Below are positions 51,189 through 60,031 of a DNA stretch of 64,000 bases, in pieces. The DNA comes from an uncultured Acidobacteriota bacterium (GTDB taxonomy: Bacteria; Acidobacteriota; Terriglobia; Terriglobales; Acidobacteriaceae), in the NCBI GenBank assembly GCA_903873705.1, contig CAIQPK010000090.1:167637-231636 (forward strand), given 5' to 3'. The translations under genes and the position numbers were made by a program. Each line of letters starts with the position of its first letter. The first letter of the stretch is position 1. The notes under the pieces were generated by a model that searched no databases, was not told the DNA's origin, and saw only the letters and a program-made list of their open reading frames with translations.

Positions 51189-52511
51189 CGCCTCGCCCAG
51201 CACCTGCGCCGCCACACGCAACCCGCTCCTCACCGCCGCATGAACCGTCCCCCAGTGCCCGGTCACGTCGGTATGTTCACCGGCAAAGAACACCGTCCCC
51301 TCCGCCGGCTCACACATCAGCCGAGGAGCATCCATGGCTCCCGCGGGCACATAGCTGTACGCCCCCAGCGAACAGGAGTCGCCACTCCAATCATGCGCAT
51401 GCGCCGACACCAGCTCGCGCCACACCACACCCTCCGCCATGCCAAAAACCCGGCCCAGCGTCTGGCAAGCGCTCGCTGCCAGCTGCTCCGCTGTCTGCCC
51501 CGCCAGCGCGGCGGCACGCGGCCCGCCAACCCAGCCGGTCAGCACCGCACGGCCCGGCTCCGGATGTGGCGTCCACCACACCGGCGGCAGCGATCCAAAC
51601 GTAAACATGAAGCTCAACTGCCGCAGCTTCTCCCGCGCCACCGCCACCGGCGCATCCTCCCACCACGGTCTGCGGAAGACCATCGAAAACCGCACCACGC
51701 CGCCCATCGCCAACCGCCGCGCGGCCTCCAGCGCCGGCGGTTCCGGCACGATCTTCGCTCCGCCCCTGTTGACCCGGTGCAGCACGCCCAGCGGCAGCGT
51801 CAGCACGCACTTCTCCGCGGTGTACACCCCCCGCGACCGCGTCGTCACGCGCACGCGTCCCGGCCCCCACTCCAGTTCGCGCATCGTCTCGCCCAGCCGG
51901 ATCTCCGCGCCCAACTCGCGCACCTTCGCCGCCAGGTAATCCGCCAGCTGGCCGTAGCCACCGCGCACATGCCACACGCGCTCGCCTTCGATCGCGTCCT
52001 CAGCCGCCTGCTGCGCGGCCAGGCCATGCACCCCGATCCGCTGCGCATCCGCCGCGTTGAAGCCCTCAACATAGCCCACCACGGCCGCACGCTCCTCCGC
52101 TGGAAGCGCCTTGCCCTTCACATACTCGGCGAAACCCACATCGGGTCCCTTGTAGTCGCGCAGCTCTTCCAGCACGCTGAACATCGCGCCATCCTGAGGA
52201 TCGTCTTCCACCACCTGACCATCGAAACCTGCGCGCAGCACGGTGCCATCGCGCTCCGTCGTCTGCAGGCCGGCCTCATCCAGCAGCGCCCACAACTCCG
52301 GTGGCCGTCCATGCACAAACTCCGCACCCAGCTCCACGCTGGCGCCATCGGCCTTGCGTGAAAACACGCGTCCACCCACGCGGTCGCGCCCTTCGAGCAC
52401 GACGACGCTTGCGCCGCGCTCAGCCAGCGCACGCGCCGCCACCAGGCCCGCCATCCCTGCCCCCACCACGATCACACGGGGCCCACCTGCTCCACCCAGC
52501 CCATCCCTCAT
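51177..52511 (-). CDS. FAD-dependent amine oxidase
   Basis: The 444-residue flavoprotein has the N-terminal FAD motif VIVVGAGMAGLVAARALAERG, the DRVGGRVFS segment and the C-terminal FAD-binding FFAGEHTDVTGHWGTVHAAV of monoamine/polyamine oxidases. Substrate unknown. The longer frame to 52532 adds 7 residues. It is upstream of fdhA in the same direction, with a 130-bp gap. Confidence 0.87.
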   Translation of the reverse strand: MRDGLGGAGGPRVIVVGAGMAGLVAARALAERGASVVVLEGRDRVGGRVFSRKADGASVELGAEFVHGRPPELWALLDEAGLQTTERDGTVLRAGFDGQVVEDDPQDGAMFSVLEELRDYKGPDVGFAEYVKGKALPAEERAAVVGYVEGFNAADAQRIGVHGLAAQQAAEDAIEGERVWHVRGGYGQLADYLAAKVRELGAEIRLGETMRELEWGPGRVRVTTRSRGVYTAEKCVLTLPLGVLHRVNRGGAKIVPEPPALEAARRLAMGGVVRFSMVFRRPWWEDAPVAVAREKLRQLSFMFTFGSLPPVWWTPHPEPGRAVLTGWVGGPRAAALAGQTAEQLAASACQTLGRVFGMAEGVVWRELVSAHAHDWSGDSCSLGAYSYVPAGAMDAPRLMCEPAEGTVFFAGEHTDVTGHWGTVHAAVRSGLRVAAQVLGEAGSF

Positions 52512-52581
52512 CGCAAACTCTTGGATGCACAAGTCCCACTCAACGTTATGAAGCGCATCTTTTCGTTATCGGGGGCCTATT

Positions 52582-53970
52582 CTAGGACAAAGCTGGCCCA
52601 AAGTCGCCAAGAATTAATGCAAGGGCCTCCTCCGTTGTCCCGATTCGGCCCTCCAGCTGGGCATCTTCCGCCGCCACCAGCATCGCTTTGAACCGCGGAC
52701 CCGGCTTATACCCCGCCGCAATCAACTCCCGTCCCGTCAGCAGCAGCAGCGGTCGAATCTCCTCCTCCGACAGCTCTTCCCTCTCCCGCTTCGCAAATTC
52801 GTAAAGCTCCGTCCGCCCATTCGAGCTCATCACATCGGCATAATGCAGCGCCAAATGCTCGTCAAACTGCGGCAGCCGCAGAAACCGCTTCAGCGTCGAC
52901 TGCTTCATCTTCATCACGTCACCGAACTGCATATGGTGCTCGATCAGCGCCAGTATCTGCACACACTCGTCATTCGAAAACCGCAGCCGGTTCAAAATCT
53001 TCCGCGCGATCGCAACGCCCACTTCCACATGCCCGTTGAACCGAATCCGGTCTCCCGGCTTCTCCGGATCGGGCGGCGTAAACGTAGCCGGCTTACCAAT
53101 ATCGTGCAGCAACATCCCCCACGCCAGCGTCGCACTCGACCCCGCCCGCAGGTGCTCCAGCAACATCAGCGTGTGCACCCAAACGTCTCCCTCCGGATGA
53201 AACTGCGGCGGCTGCTCCACGCCCTTCAGCCGCACCACCTCCGGCAACACCTCGCGCAGCAGCCCACTCTCGTCCAGCAACTCAAACCCCCGCCGCGCCG
53301 CGCCCTCGATCAAAATCCGCGTCAACTCATCCCTTACCCGCTCCGCCGACACCGCTCCAATCGCGCTCGCCTCCGCCTGCATCGCCGCCATCGTCCGATG
53401 CTCAATTTCGAACCCCAGCCGCGCCGCGAACCTTACCGCCCGCAGCATCCGCAGCTTGTCCTCCGCAAACCGCAGCGCCGGCTCGCCAATCGCGCGCACG
53501 ATGCCCGCCTTCAGATCGCTCTGCCCACCCACGAAATCCAGCACGCAGGCCTCGATCGCATCGCCCGCCTCAAACGCCATCGCATCCAGCAGCAGCCCAT
53601 TGATGGTGAAGTCCCGCCGCAACGCGTCCTCGCGCGGATCGTCGGAAAACCGCACCGCATCCGGACGCCGCCCATCCGAGTAAGCCCCATCATGCCGAAA
53701 CGTCGCCACCTCCGTAGCCACGCGCTCGCCACCCACCTCCGCCAGCACCAGCACCACCCCAAAGTGCGCCCCCACCGACTCCGTCCGCGCAAACGTCTTC
53801 TGTACCTCATCCGGAGTAGCGGACGTAGCCACATCAAAATCCTTAGGCGCCATGCCCAGCAGCAAGTCCCTTACGCACCCACCGGCAAAGTAAGCCGCAA
53901 AGCCGCGCTGTCGCAGCCTCCGCGCAATGTGCAGCGCCTCAACATAATGCGGATTGTTCAATCTCGGCAT
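52582..53970 (-). CDS. cca: CCA tRNA nucleotidyltransferase / poly(A) polymerase family
   Basis: The 462-residue protein has the class II nucleotidyltransferase motif GGCVRDLLLGMAPKDFDVATSA, RRDFTINGLLLDAM, and an HD domain (MLLHDIGKPATF) about residues 250-360. It adds or repairs the 3' CCA of tRNA; class II enzymes with HD domain can also be poly(A) polymerases, so the exact activity is not certain. The ATG at 53970 was chosen over the longer frame to 54093. Confidence 0.88.
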   Translation of the reverse strand: MPRLNNPHYVEALHIARRLRQRGFAAYFAGGCVRDLLLGMAPKDFDVATSATPDEVQKTFARTESVGAHFGVVLVLAEVGGERVATEVATFRHDGAYSDGRRPDAVRFSDDPREDALRRDFTINGLLLDAMAFEAGDAIEACVLDFVGGQSDLKAGIVRAIGEPALRFAEDKLRMLRAVRFAARLGFEIEHRTMAAMQAEASAIGAVSAERVRDELTRILIEGAARRGFELLDESGLLREVLPEVVRLKGVEQPPQFHPEGDVWVHTLMLLEHLRAGSSATLAWGMLLHDIGKPATFTPPDPEKPGDRIRFNGHVEVGVAIARKILNRLRFSNDECVQILALIEHHMQFGDVMKMKQSTLKRFLRLPQFDEHLALHYADVMSSNGRTELYEFAKREREELSEEEIRPLLLLTGRELIAAGYKPGPRFKAMLVAAEDAQLEGRIGTTEEALALILGDFGPALS

Positions 53971-53975
53971 GTCGT

Positions 53976-54194
53976 TTAGATGATGTGAACAACGATGGCG
54001 ATGAAATAGAAGCTGACACCCACAATCCCACCAATCATGAAGAACGGGCCTACTATCTTGAAATAGCCCGAAGCCATGCGTGGCATCCACCAAAAAATGC
54101 GCTCAGCCTTTGAAGGATTCAGCTTCATCCATCTGCCCAGCGCAAACATTCCGCAGGAAAAGAGAAGGCCGATTGAATAAGAGAGAACGAGCAT
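53976..54194 (-). CDS. Small membrane protein of unknown function
   Basis: The 72-residue protein has two hydrophobic segments (about 1-18 and 48-70) around a basic loop (KLNPSKAERIFWW). AAGGAG lies 3 nt before the ATG at 54194, slightly short; an ATG at 54260 would overlap the divergent tsaD start. It lies 5 bp upstream of cca and may be co-transcribed with it. Confidence 0.65.
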   Translation of the reverse strand: MLVLSYSIGLLFSCGMFALGRWMKLNPSKAERIFWWMPRMASGYFKIVGPFFMIGGIVGVSFYFIAIVVHII

Positions 54195-54247
54195 GAGCTC
54201 CTTGTCATCGTCTGAAGCCCGAATGGGATCATCGCTAGTATAGAGAG

Positions 54248-55456
54248 GTGAACGCAACACCCAATAGCGGCCTGATTCTCGGCATAGAAAGCTCCTGCGA
54301 CGAGACCTCCGCGTCGATCGTCCGCAACGGCCGCGAAGTGCTCTCCAACGTCGTCGCCTCGCAGCTCATCCACGGCAACTACGGAGGCGTCGTCCCCGAA
54401 CTCGCCTCCCGCGAGCACCTCCGCAACATCCTGCCGGTAGTCCACGAAGCCCTCTCACGAGCAGCCGTCACGTACGCCGACCTCGACGCCATCGCCGTCA
54501 CCGAAGGCCCCGGCCTCGCCGGCGCGCTGCTGGTCGGCATTACGTTCGCCAAAGCCCTCGCGCTGGGCACCGGCCTCCCCCTCATCGCCGTCAACCATCT
54601 CGAAGGCCACATCCACGCCGTCCTCATGGAAAGCACCACGCCTTCTGAACCCTGGGCCCTGGACCCTGAACCCTCCCTCGCCCTGGTCGTCTCCGGCGGC
54701 CACACCCACCTCTACCTAGCCACCCCCACCCCGCAAGGCACCTACACCTACCGCAACGTAGGCAAGACTCTCGACGACGCCGCCGGCGAAGCCTACGACA
54801 AGGTCGCCAAGCTCCTCGGCCTCCCCTATCCGGGCGGCCCCTGGATGGACGCCCTCGCGACCCACGGCACCCCCGACCCCGCCCTCTTCCCCTTCACCCA
54901 GATCAAACAAAAAGCCACCGGCAACACCGCCCCCAAGCTCTCCCGCGAAGCCACGCACACCGACGATCCAACGAGGTTCGACCTCTCCTTCTCCGGCCTC
55001 AAAACCGCGGTCCGCCGCTACGTCGAACTCCATCACCTACAACCCTCCATAACCGCCCGCGAAGCCGCCCTCCGCGCGGAGGGCCTCGCCACCGGCAAGC
55101 CTTCCAACCCACAAACCCTCACCGCCGCGCTGACCCACTTCGACGCCCAAACCCTCAACCTCATCGCCAGCTTCCAGAACGCGGTCGTCAAAAACCTCGC
55201 TCGCCAGACCTTCGCCGCCGCCGCCCACTTCGGCGCCCGCGCCATCTCGGTCTCCGGCGGCGTCAGCGCCAACTCCCAGCTCCGCGCCACCTTCACCTCC
55301 ATGGCCGCGCAAGCCGGCCTCCCCATCGCCTTCCCCCAGGTAGCCCTCTCCACAGACAACGCCGCCATGATCGCCGCCGCCGCCTGGCCCAAATGGCAAT
55401 CCCAAACCTTCGCCCCCAACACCCTCGAACCCACACCCCAGCTCCGCCTCGGCTAG
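54248..55456 (+). CDS. tsaD: tRNA N6-adenosine threonylcarbamoyltransferase
   Basis: The 402-residue protein transfers threonylcarbamoyl to A37 of ANN-decoding tRNAs, together with TsaB/TsaE. It has GIESSCDETSASIVRNG, EGPGLAGALLVGITFAKALA, the metal ligands in NHLEGHIHA, SGGHTHLYL and SGGVSANSQLR. The start is GTG at 54248. It is divergent from the small membrane protein gene. Confidence 0.95.
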   Translation: MNATPNSGLILGIESSCDETSASIVRNGREVLSNVVASQLIHGNYGGVVPELASREHLRNILPVVHEALSRAAVTYADLDAIAVTEGPGLAGALLVGITFAKALALGTGLPLIAVNHLEGHIHAVLMESTTPSEPWALDPEPSLALVVSGGHTHLYLATPTPQGTYTYRNVGKTLDDAAGEAYDKVAKLLGLPYPGGPWMDALATHGTPDPALFPFTQIKQKATGNTAPKLSREATHTDDPTRFDLSFSGLKTAVRRYVELHHLQPSITAREAALRAEGLATGKPSNPQTLTAALTHFDAQTLNLIASFQNAVVKNLARQTFAAAAHFGARAISVSGGVSANSQLRATFTSMAAQAGLPIAFPQVALSTDNAAMIAAAAWPKWQSQTFAPNTLEPTPQLRLG

Positions 55457-55510
55457 CGCGTTTCGCTAAGCCCGCTTACTATCGAACCGATACAGCGCCG
55501 AGGTTGCGTG

Positions 55511-56695
55511 ATGAGTTTTTTGCGGTGCATTCTTTTCCTACCGTTCGCGGCGGCGTTAGTTCACGGTCAGTCCACTTCCGCGAATATATCGTTAGCGCCG
55601 CGGGATAATCCCACTGTCCCGGTTGCTGGTCTATACCACCAGGTGGTAATGCGTCATCCGTATGGCCTCCCCGGAGAAGCGGATGAGAAGGCTATCGCCC
55701 CTTATATTAGTAACGCTTTATTTCGGAAAATCGGCGATGCCCGCGCCTGCTCCGAAGATTGGGACAAGCACAGTCCAAACCCTGAATTGAACACCAAAAT
55801 GGCCTCAGAATCCCGCCTTTTCTCCGGTGGCGATCGGGTTTCCGATGCCCAAAGCTTTCACATCGGATCAACCCGGTCACTAAAAGACAATTCGCAGCGT
55901 GTGGTCGTGAGTTTCAGCGGAAACGACACTTTCGGCCAATCTTGGACGTGGCGCGTCGCAGCCATTGTCATCCAAGAAGGCGGCAGCTACGTCGTTGACG
56001 ACGTCGTGTATATCAATGATTCAAGCTATGAGTATGCGGAAGACAAACCAGCCAACAGAAAACTATCAGGATACTTAGCCGCCGGGTGCGACGGTCCACA
56101 CTGGGCCGGATACCGCTTGCCGGAAGAACCCTCTGGTCTGGTCGAAAGTCTCTATCAGCAAGTCCTAATACGCACCCCCGGAGGCGTCCCACGAGGCGAA
56201 GATTGGAAAATTTTCGCTCCGTACATGAGTAAGGCGCTATTGAAAAAGATTGAAGACTTCAACGCCTGCGTGGCTGATTGGCAACGCACAAGATGGGATC
56301 CTAAAAATCCAGAGAAAGCACCGTTCGGCATCTTCGAGAGCGGAATGTTCTCAGGCGGCGACGAGCGAACCGGGCCACGCGCTTTTCGCCTAGAAAGAAC
56401 GCAGCAACAAAAGGACGGCTCGGTTCGGGTTTACATCAAGCTCAGTTGGTGGGACGCGCCGGCGCATAAGAGAGCGGATGACTTTCGTGAATTTACTTCT
56501 GCTGATCATCCCGTCATTTGGCGTGTTGCAGCCGTCGTGGGACAGGAAGGCGGCCGCTCCGTCATAACTGACGTCATTTATCTGAAGGACAAGGCAGATC
56601 CCCGAGATACTGAAGGACGGCTATCGAAATCACTCTCCTACGAGTGCAAGGGCCCGCGCTGGGTCGGCTACGACCAATTCAGTAGTGTGAAATAA
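55511..56695 (+). CDS. Secreted protein with internal duplication
   Basis: The 394-residue protein has a signal peptide (about 1-17, ending LVHGQ) and two homologous halves of about 160 residues. The pairs are GLYHQVVMRHPYGLPG / SLYQQVLIRTPGGVP, APYISNALFRKIGDARAC / APYMSKALLKKIEDFNAC, ESRLFSGGD / ESGMFSGGD and TWRVAAIVIQEGGSYVVDD / IWRVAAVVGQEGGRSVITD. No family is recognised. GAGG lies 7 nt before the ATG at 55511. Its base composition is visibly more A/T-rich than its neighbours, so it may be acquired. Confidence 0.78.
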   Translation: MSFLRCILFLPFAAALVHGQSTSANISLAPRDNPTVPVAGLYHQVVMRHPYGLPGEADEKAIAPYISNALFRKIGDARACSEDWDKHSPNPELNTKMASESRLFSGGDRVSDAQSFHIGSTRSLKDNSQRVVVSFSGNDTFGQSWTWRVAAIVIQEGGSYVVDDVVYINDSSYEYAEDKPANRKLSGYLAAGCDGPHWAGYRLPEEPSGLVESLYQQVLIRTPGGVPRGEDWKIFAPYMSKALLKKIEDFNACVADWQRTRWDPKNPEKAPFGIFESGMFSGGDERTGPRAFRLERTQQQKDGSVRVYIKLSWWDAPAHKRADDFREFTSADHPVIWRVAAVVGQEGGRSVITDVIYLKDKADPRDTEGRLSKSLSYECKGPRWVGYDQFSSVK

Positions 56696-56753
56696 CCCCA
56701 ACCCGCCGCGTCAGCTAAAATCGTCTTAGCCACTTACGACCGAAAGCAGCCGC

Positions 56754-58256
56754 GTGCCCCTCGAACTCTTCAACACCCTCTCCGGAAAGATCGAACCCCT
56801 CTTCGCCTCAGACGGCACCGCGCTCCGCATGTACTGCTGCGGCCCCACGGTCTACGACTACGGCCACATCGGCAACTTCCGCACCTTCCTGCACGTCGAC
56901 GTGCTGCGCCGCGCCATCCGCATGTTCGGCATCACGCCGCGTCACGTCATGAACATCACCGACGTCGACGACAAGATCATCCGCAACGCCGCCGCCGCCC
57001 AGCTACCCATCAACACCTACACCGCCCGCTACGAAAAAGCCTTCTTTGAAGACATGCAGGCCCTCGGCTGCGAAACCCCCGAGGCCATCGCCCGCGCCAC
57101 GGAAAACATCGACGGCATGGTCTCGCTCATCGAGCGCCTCGCGCAACAAGACATCGCCTACAAGGTCGAAGACGGCAGCTGGTACTTCCGCATCGCGCGC
57201 TTCCCCGACTACGGCAAGCTCTCCGGCAAAGACCTCGAAGGCATCCAGGACGGCGCCCGCATCGATTCCGACGAGTACGAAAAAGACTCCGCCCGCGACT
57301 TCGCCCTCTGGAAAGCCACCAAACCCGGAGAAACCAGCTGGGACACGCCCCTCGGCACCGGCCGCCCCGGCTGGCACATCGAGTGCTCCGCCATGGCCAT
57401 GAAGTACCTCGGCGACAGCTTCGACCTCCACGCCGGCGGCGAAGACCTCATGTTCCCGCACCACGAGAACGAGATCGCGCAGAGCGAAGCCGCGACCCAT
57501 GTGCCCTTCGCGCGCCACTGGTTCCACGTCCGCTTCCTGCTGGTCGAAGGCAAGAAGATGTCCAAGTCCGAGGGCAACTTCTACACCCTCCGCGACCTAC
57601 TTCTAAAAGGCCACCGCGCCTCCGCCATCCGCTTCCTGCTGCTCAGCGTCCCCTACCGTCACCAGCTCAACTTCACGTTCGACGGCCTCACCGAATCCAC
57701 CAACGCCATCGAACGCCTCCGCACCTTCCATCAACGCATCCTCACCGGCAAATGGCCAACATTAGCGGTTGCGAATAACAATGATCCGGTCCTTTCCAAC
57801 CTCATCGCCCAGGGCGACACCAACTTCACCGCCTCCCTCGCCAACGACCTCAACACCGCCGAAGCCCGCGCCGCCATCTTCGACGTCATCCGCGCCGTCA
57901 ACACCGCCGCCGACCGCAATACCCTCACCCAGCCCGACGCCGATGCCACCCTCGCGCTCCTCGCCAAATTCGATACCATCTTCGCCGTCCTCAACGACAC
58001 GGACGCCGAGCTCACCAAGGCCGCGCTCGCGTGGGCCGAAGCCGAAGGCCGCATGGCCGACGTCTCCACCGAAGTCCTCGAAAAGTTCGGCGCCAACTCC
58101 CTCACCGACGCCGCCATCGACGCCCTCGTAGCCGACCGCACCAAGGCCAAAGCCCAGCGCAACTTCGCCCGCGCCGACGCCATCCGCAACGAGCTCCTCG
58201 AAAAAGGCATCCTCATCGAGGACTCCAAAGAAGGCGTCCGCTGGAAGCGCAAGTAG
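56754..58256 (+). CDS. cysS: Cysteinyl-tRNA synthetase
   Basis: The 500-residue class I synthetase attaches Cys to tRNA-Cys. It has the zinc-ligand segment YCCGPTVYDYGHIGNFRTF with the HIGN signature and KKMSKSEGN. It starts with GTG at 56754. No T-box or other control element is apparent in the 58-bp gap upstream. Confidence 0.96.
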   Translation: MPLELFNTLSGKIEPLFASDGTALRMYCCGPTVYDYGHIGNFRTFLHVDVLRRAIRMFGITPRHVMNITDVDDKIIRNAAAAQLPINTYTARYEKAFFEDMQALGCETPEAIARATENIDGMVSLIERLAQQDIAYKVEDGSWYFRIARFPDYGKLSGKDLEGIQDGARIDSDEYEKDSARDFALWKATKPGETSWDTPLGTGRPGWHIECSAMAMKYLGDSFDLHAGGEDLMFPHHENEIAQSEAATHVPFARHWFHVRFLLVEGKKMSKSEGNFYTLRDLLLKGHRASAIRFLLLSVPYRHQLNFTFDGLTESTNAIERLRTFHQRILTGKWPTLAVANNNDPVLSNLIAQGDTNFTASLANDLNTAEARAAIFDVIRAVNTAADRNTLTQPDADATLALLAKFDTIFAVLNDTDAELTKAALAWAEAEGRMADVSTEVLEKFGANSLTDAAIDALVADRTKAKAQRNFARADAIRNELLEKGILIEDSKEGVRWKRK

Positions 58257-58554
58257 GCCCTTGCTTTTCTGTTGTCATTCCCGAAGGGAATCTGCGTCTG
58301 CACCTGCCGTTGCCGTTCTTCTCCCCACCCCCGCAATCGTTATCGAGAACGAACCATCGCGCACTTGGCGATGCGCGGTGGAGAGATCCCCGCATTGGCA
58401 CTTGCCGTTGCCGTCGCTTGTTCTCCTTCGCGAAACTTGGCGCTTAAACTCCGCGAACATTGCGTCAAGGCAGTTGCCCTTGCCGTTGTCTGTTTTTCGC
58501 CGTCATCCTCAAGCGCAGCGAAGGACCCCGAATTTCGCCCCCCAACCACCCCAC
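58257..58554. other. Intergenic region with GC-rich and hexamer repeats
   Basis: No gene is seen between cysS and the convergent cupin gene. The gap holds ATTCCC-GAA-GGGAAT (58276-58290), a 6-bp hairpin, and three short stretches built on TTGCCG near 58307, 58402 and 58478. The three stretches share flanking text such as TTGTTCTCC or TTCTTCTCC. Confidence 0.6.
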
Positions 58555-59163
58555 CTACCTTAGAAAATTCGGCCCGATAAAACCCCGCAGCCTCTCGCCC
58601 GTAGCCCAGGGCGCTTTCCCCGCGAAACGCTTCACCCACGCTGGGCCCTCGCCAATCCTCACCCGGTCCGGCGTAAACTCCGGACTCAGCGCATTCGCCA
58701 TCAGCGCATAGCTCGCTCCGGGCCGCAACACCAGCGCCTTCCAGCAGCCCGGTGGAACCGCAATCACCGGCTGCTCACCGCGCGCGATATCCATCCCCAG
58801 CGTCTTCATCTCCGCGCGTCCATCCGGGTAAAAAATGTAGTAATCCACCGGCCCGCCTTCGATCAGCACATGCGTATCGGCTGGCTCCAGCCAGTGCAGG
58901 TAATTTACCGGGCGGTCCCGCGCCAGCATGTAGTAATTCTGACTCTGCACCGCCAGCTTGCGCCCCTTCACATCCACGCGCTCCGGCGTCACACCGATGA
59001 TCCCGATGTACCCGGACTCTTTCGGCAACACCTTCAGCTTCAACTCCCGGATCAACTGGCGGGCCCGCGCATCATGCTTCAGCGTCACCATCTGCTGCCC
59101 GAGACCTGCAGTTGCCACCATCACGACCATTGCGCCGACAATCCAGCTTCGCGGTTGCTTCAT
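58555..59163 (-). CDS. DUF985-type cupin, secreted
   Basis: The 202-residue protein has a signal peptide (about 1-22) and the DUF985/cupin_5 pattern: LIRELKLKVLPKESGYIG, NYLHWLEPADTHVLIEGGP, VDYYIFYPDG and PPGCWKALVLRPGASYALM. The cupin barrel probably binds a metal or small molecule outside the cytoplasm; function unknown. Confidence 0.8.
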   Translation of the reverse strand: MKQPRSWIVGAMVVMVATAGLGQQMVTLKHDARARQLIRELKLKVLPKESGYIGIIGVTPERVDVKGRKLAVQSQNYYMLARDRPVNYLHWLEPADTHVLIEGGPVDYYIFYPDGRAEMKTLGMDIARGEQPVIAVPPGCWKALVLRPGASYALMANALSPEFTPDRVRIGEGPAWVKRFAGKAPWATGERLRGFIGPNFLR

Positions 59164-59231
59164 AGTGGGAGCCTATCAAAGGTAGCCGTGGCGCACCTTT
59201 TTATGTCGTGGCAAGGTGATAACATCCGCAG

Positions 59232-59870
59232 ATGCTCCTTGCTGCCTCTCTCCTCCTGCTAACAGCGCAGAGCGCTTCTCCGGCCCCTGCTTCGCCTCCC
59301 TCCAACGTCGTTCGAAGTGAGCCGCTCAAGCTCGCCTACACCATTCCTTCAGATCTGAAGCTGCAGCCCACCCTCGGCGAAGAGTCGCTGAAGGCAGAAC
59401 GCGAGAAGACAACGGGTATCCAGCGCGCCGTCGCCGATTGCATTTCGCTCCCCATCACGGCGATGGACGACTCCGCAAACTTCCGTTTGCTCGCTATCAT
59501 GCGCATGGACGAAATCTGCATGGGAACGCCCATCCCCTCCGACCAGCTCGGCGCACTCGCCACCTCTTCACTCGCCGAGTCATTGCGCCGCATCGGCGGC
59601 GACCCCAAATTACAAGCACCGGTGTCCTACTCGCTCGCCGACCGCGCGGCCTCCGTCGTGTCGGGTACCGCTGTATCAGAGAAACTTAGCATCACCTTCC
59701 ATGCCACGATGGCATGCGTCAAGCTCGATAAGAACGTGGCCTGCTGGGAGTTCCTCGCCCTGACCCCGGCTGCGGTCGACGCCATGGCTGTTTTGCCGGT
59801 TGTCCTGGACGGCCAACCGTCGCTCCCGGTCGTTCCCGTGGACACGTTAGCGAAGACAAAGACCAGGTAG
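59232..59870 (+). CDS. Secreted protein of unknown function
   Basis: The 212-residue protein has a signal peptide (about 1-18) and a mature part with Cys residues at VADCISLP, DEICMG and MACVKLDKNVACWEF, probably forming disulfides. No family is recognised. The ATG at 59232 is the first in frame. A terminator follows the stop after about 100 bp. Confidence 0.7.
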   Translation: MLLAASLLLLTAQSASPAPASPPSNVVRSEPLKLAYTIPSDLKLQPTLGEESLKAEREKTTGIQRAVADCISLPITAMDDSANFRLLAIMRMDEICMGTPIPSDQLGALATSSLAESLRRIGGDPKLQAPVSYSLADRAASVVSGTAVSEKLSITFHATMACVKLDKNVACWEFLALTPAAVDAMAVLPVVLDGQPSLPVVPVDTLAKTKTR

Positions 59871-59967
59871 CGGCGATTAAGATCAGCCACATGCGGCCTG
59901 TGCCTCTCTTCGAAGGCGAACCAGAGGTAGCCCTCTTCCGCCCCAACCCTATAACCCCCTGAACAAC

Positions 59968-59994
59968 AAAGCCCGCGCACCAGCCGCGGGCTTT
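59968..59994. terminator. Hairpin terminator in convergent gap
   Basis: AAAGCCCGCG and CGCGGGCTTT form a 10-bp perfect stem with a 7-nt loop and flanking A and T runs. It lies between the gene at 59232 and the TonB receptor gene at 60032. Confidence 0.8.
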
Positions 59995-59998
59995 GCTT

Positions 59999-60026
59999 TA
60001 TTCACTATTCACTATTCACTATTCAC
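59999..60026. repeat. Heptamer array TATTCAC, four copies
   Basis: Four perfect TATTCAC units lie 5 bp downstream of the hairpin terminator and 6 bp from the stop of the TonB receptor gene on the minus strand. Confidence 0.9.
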
Positions 60027-60031
60027 TGCTC

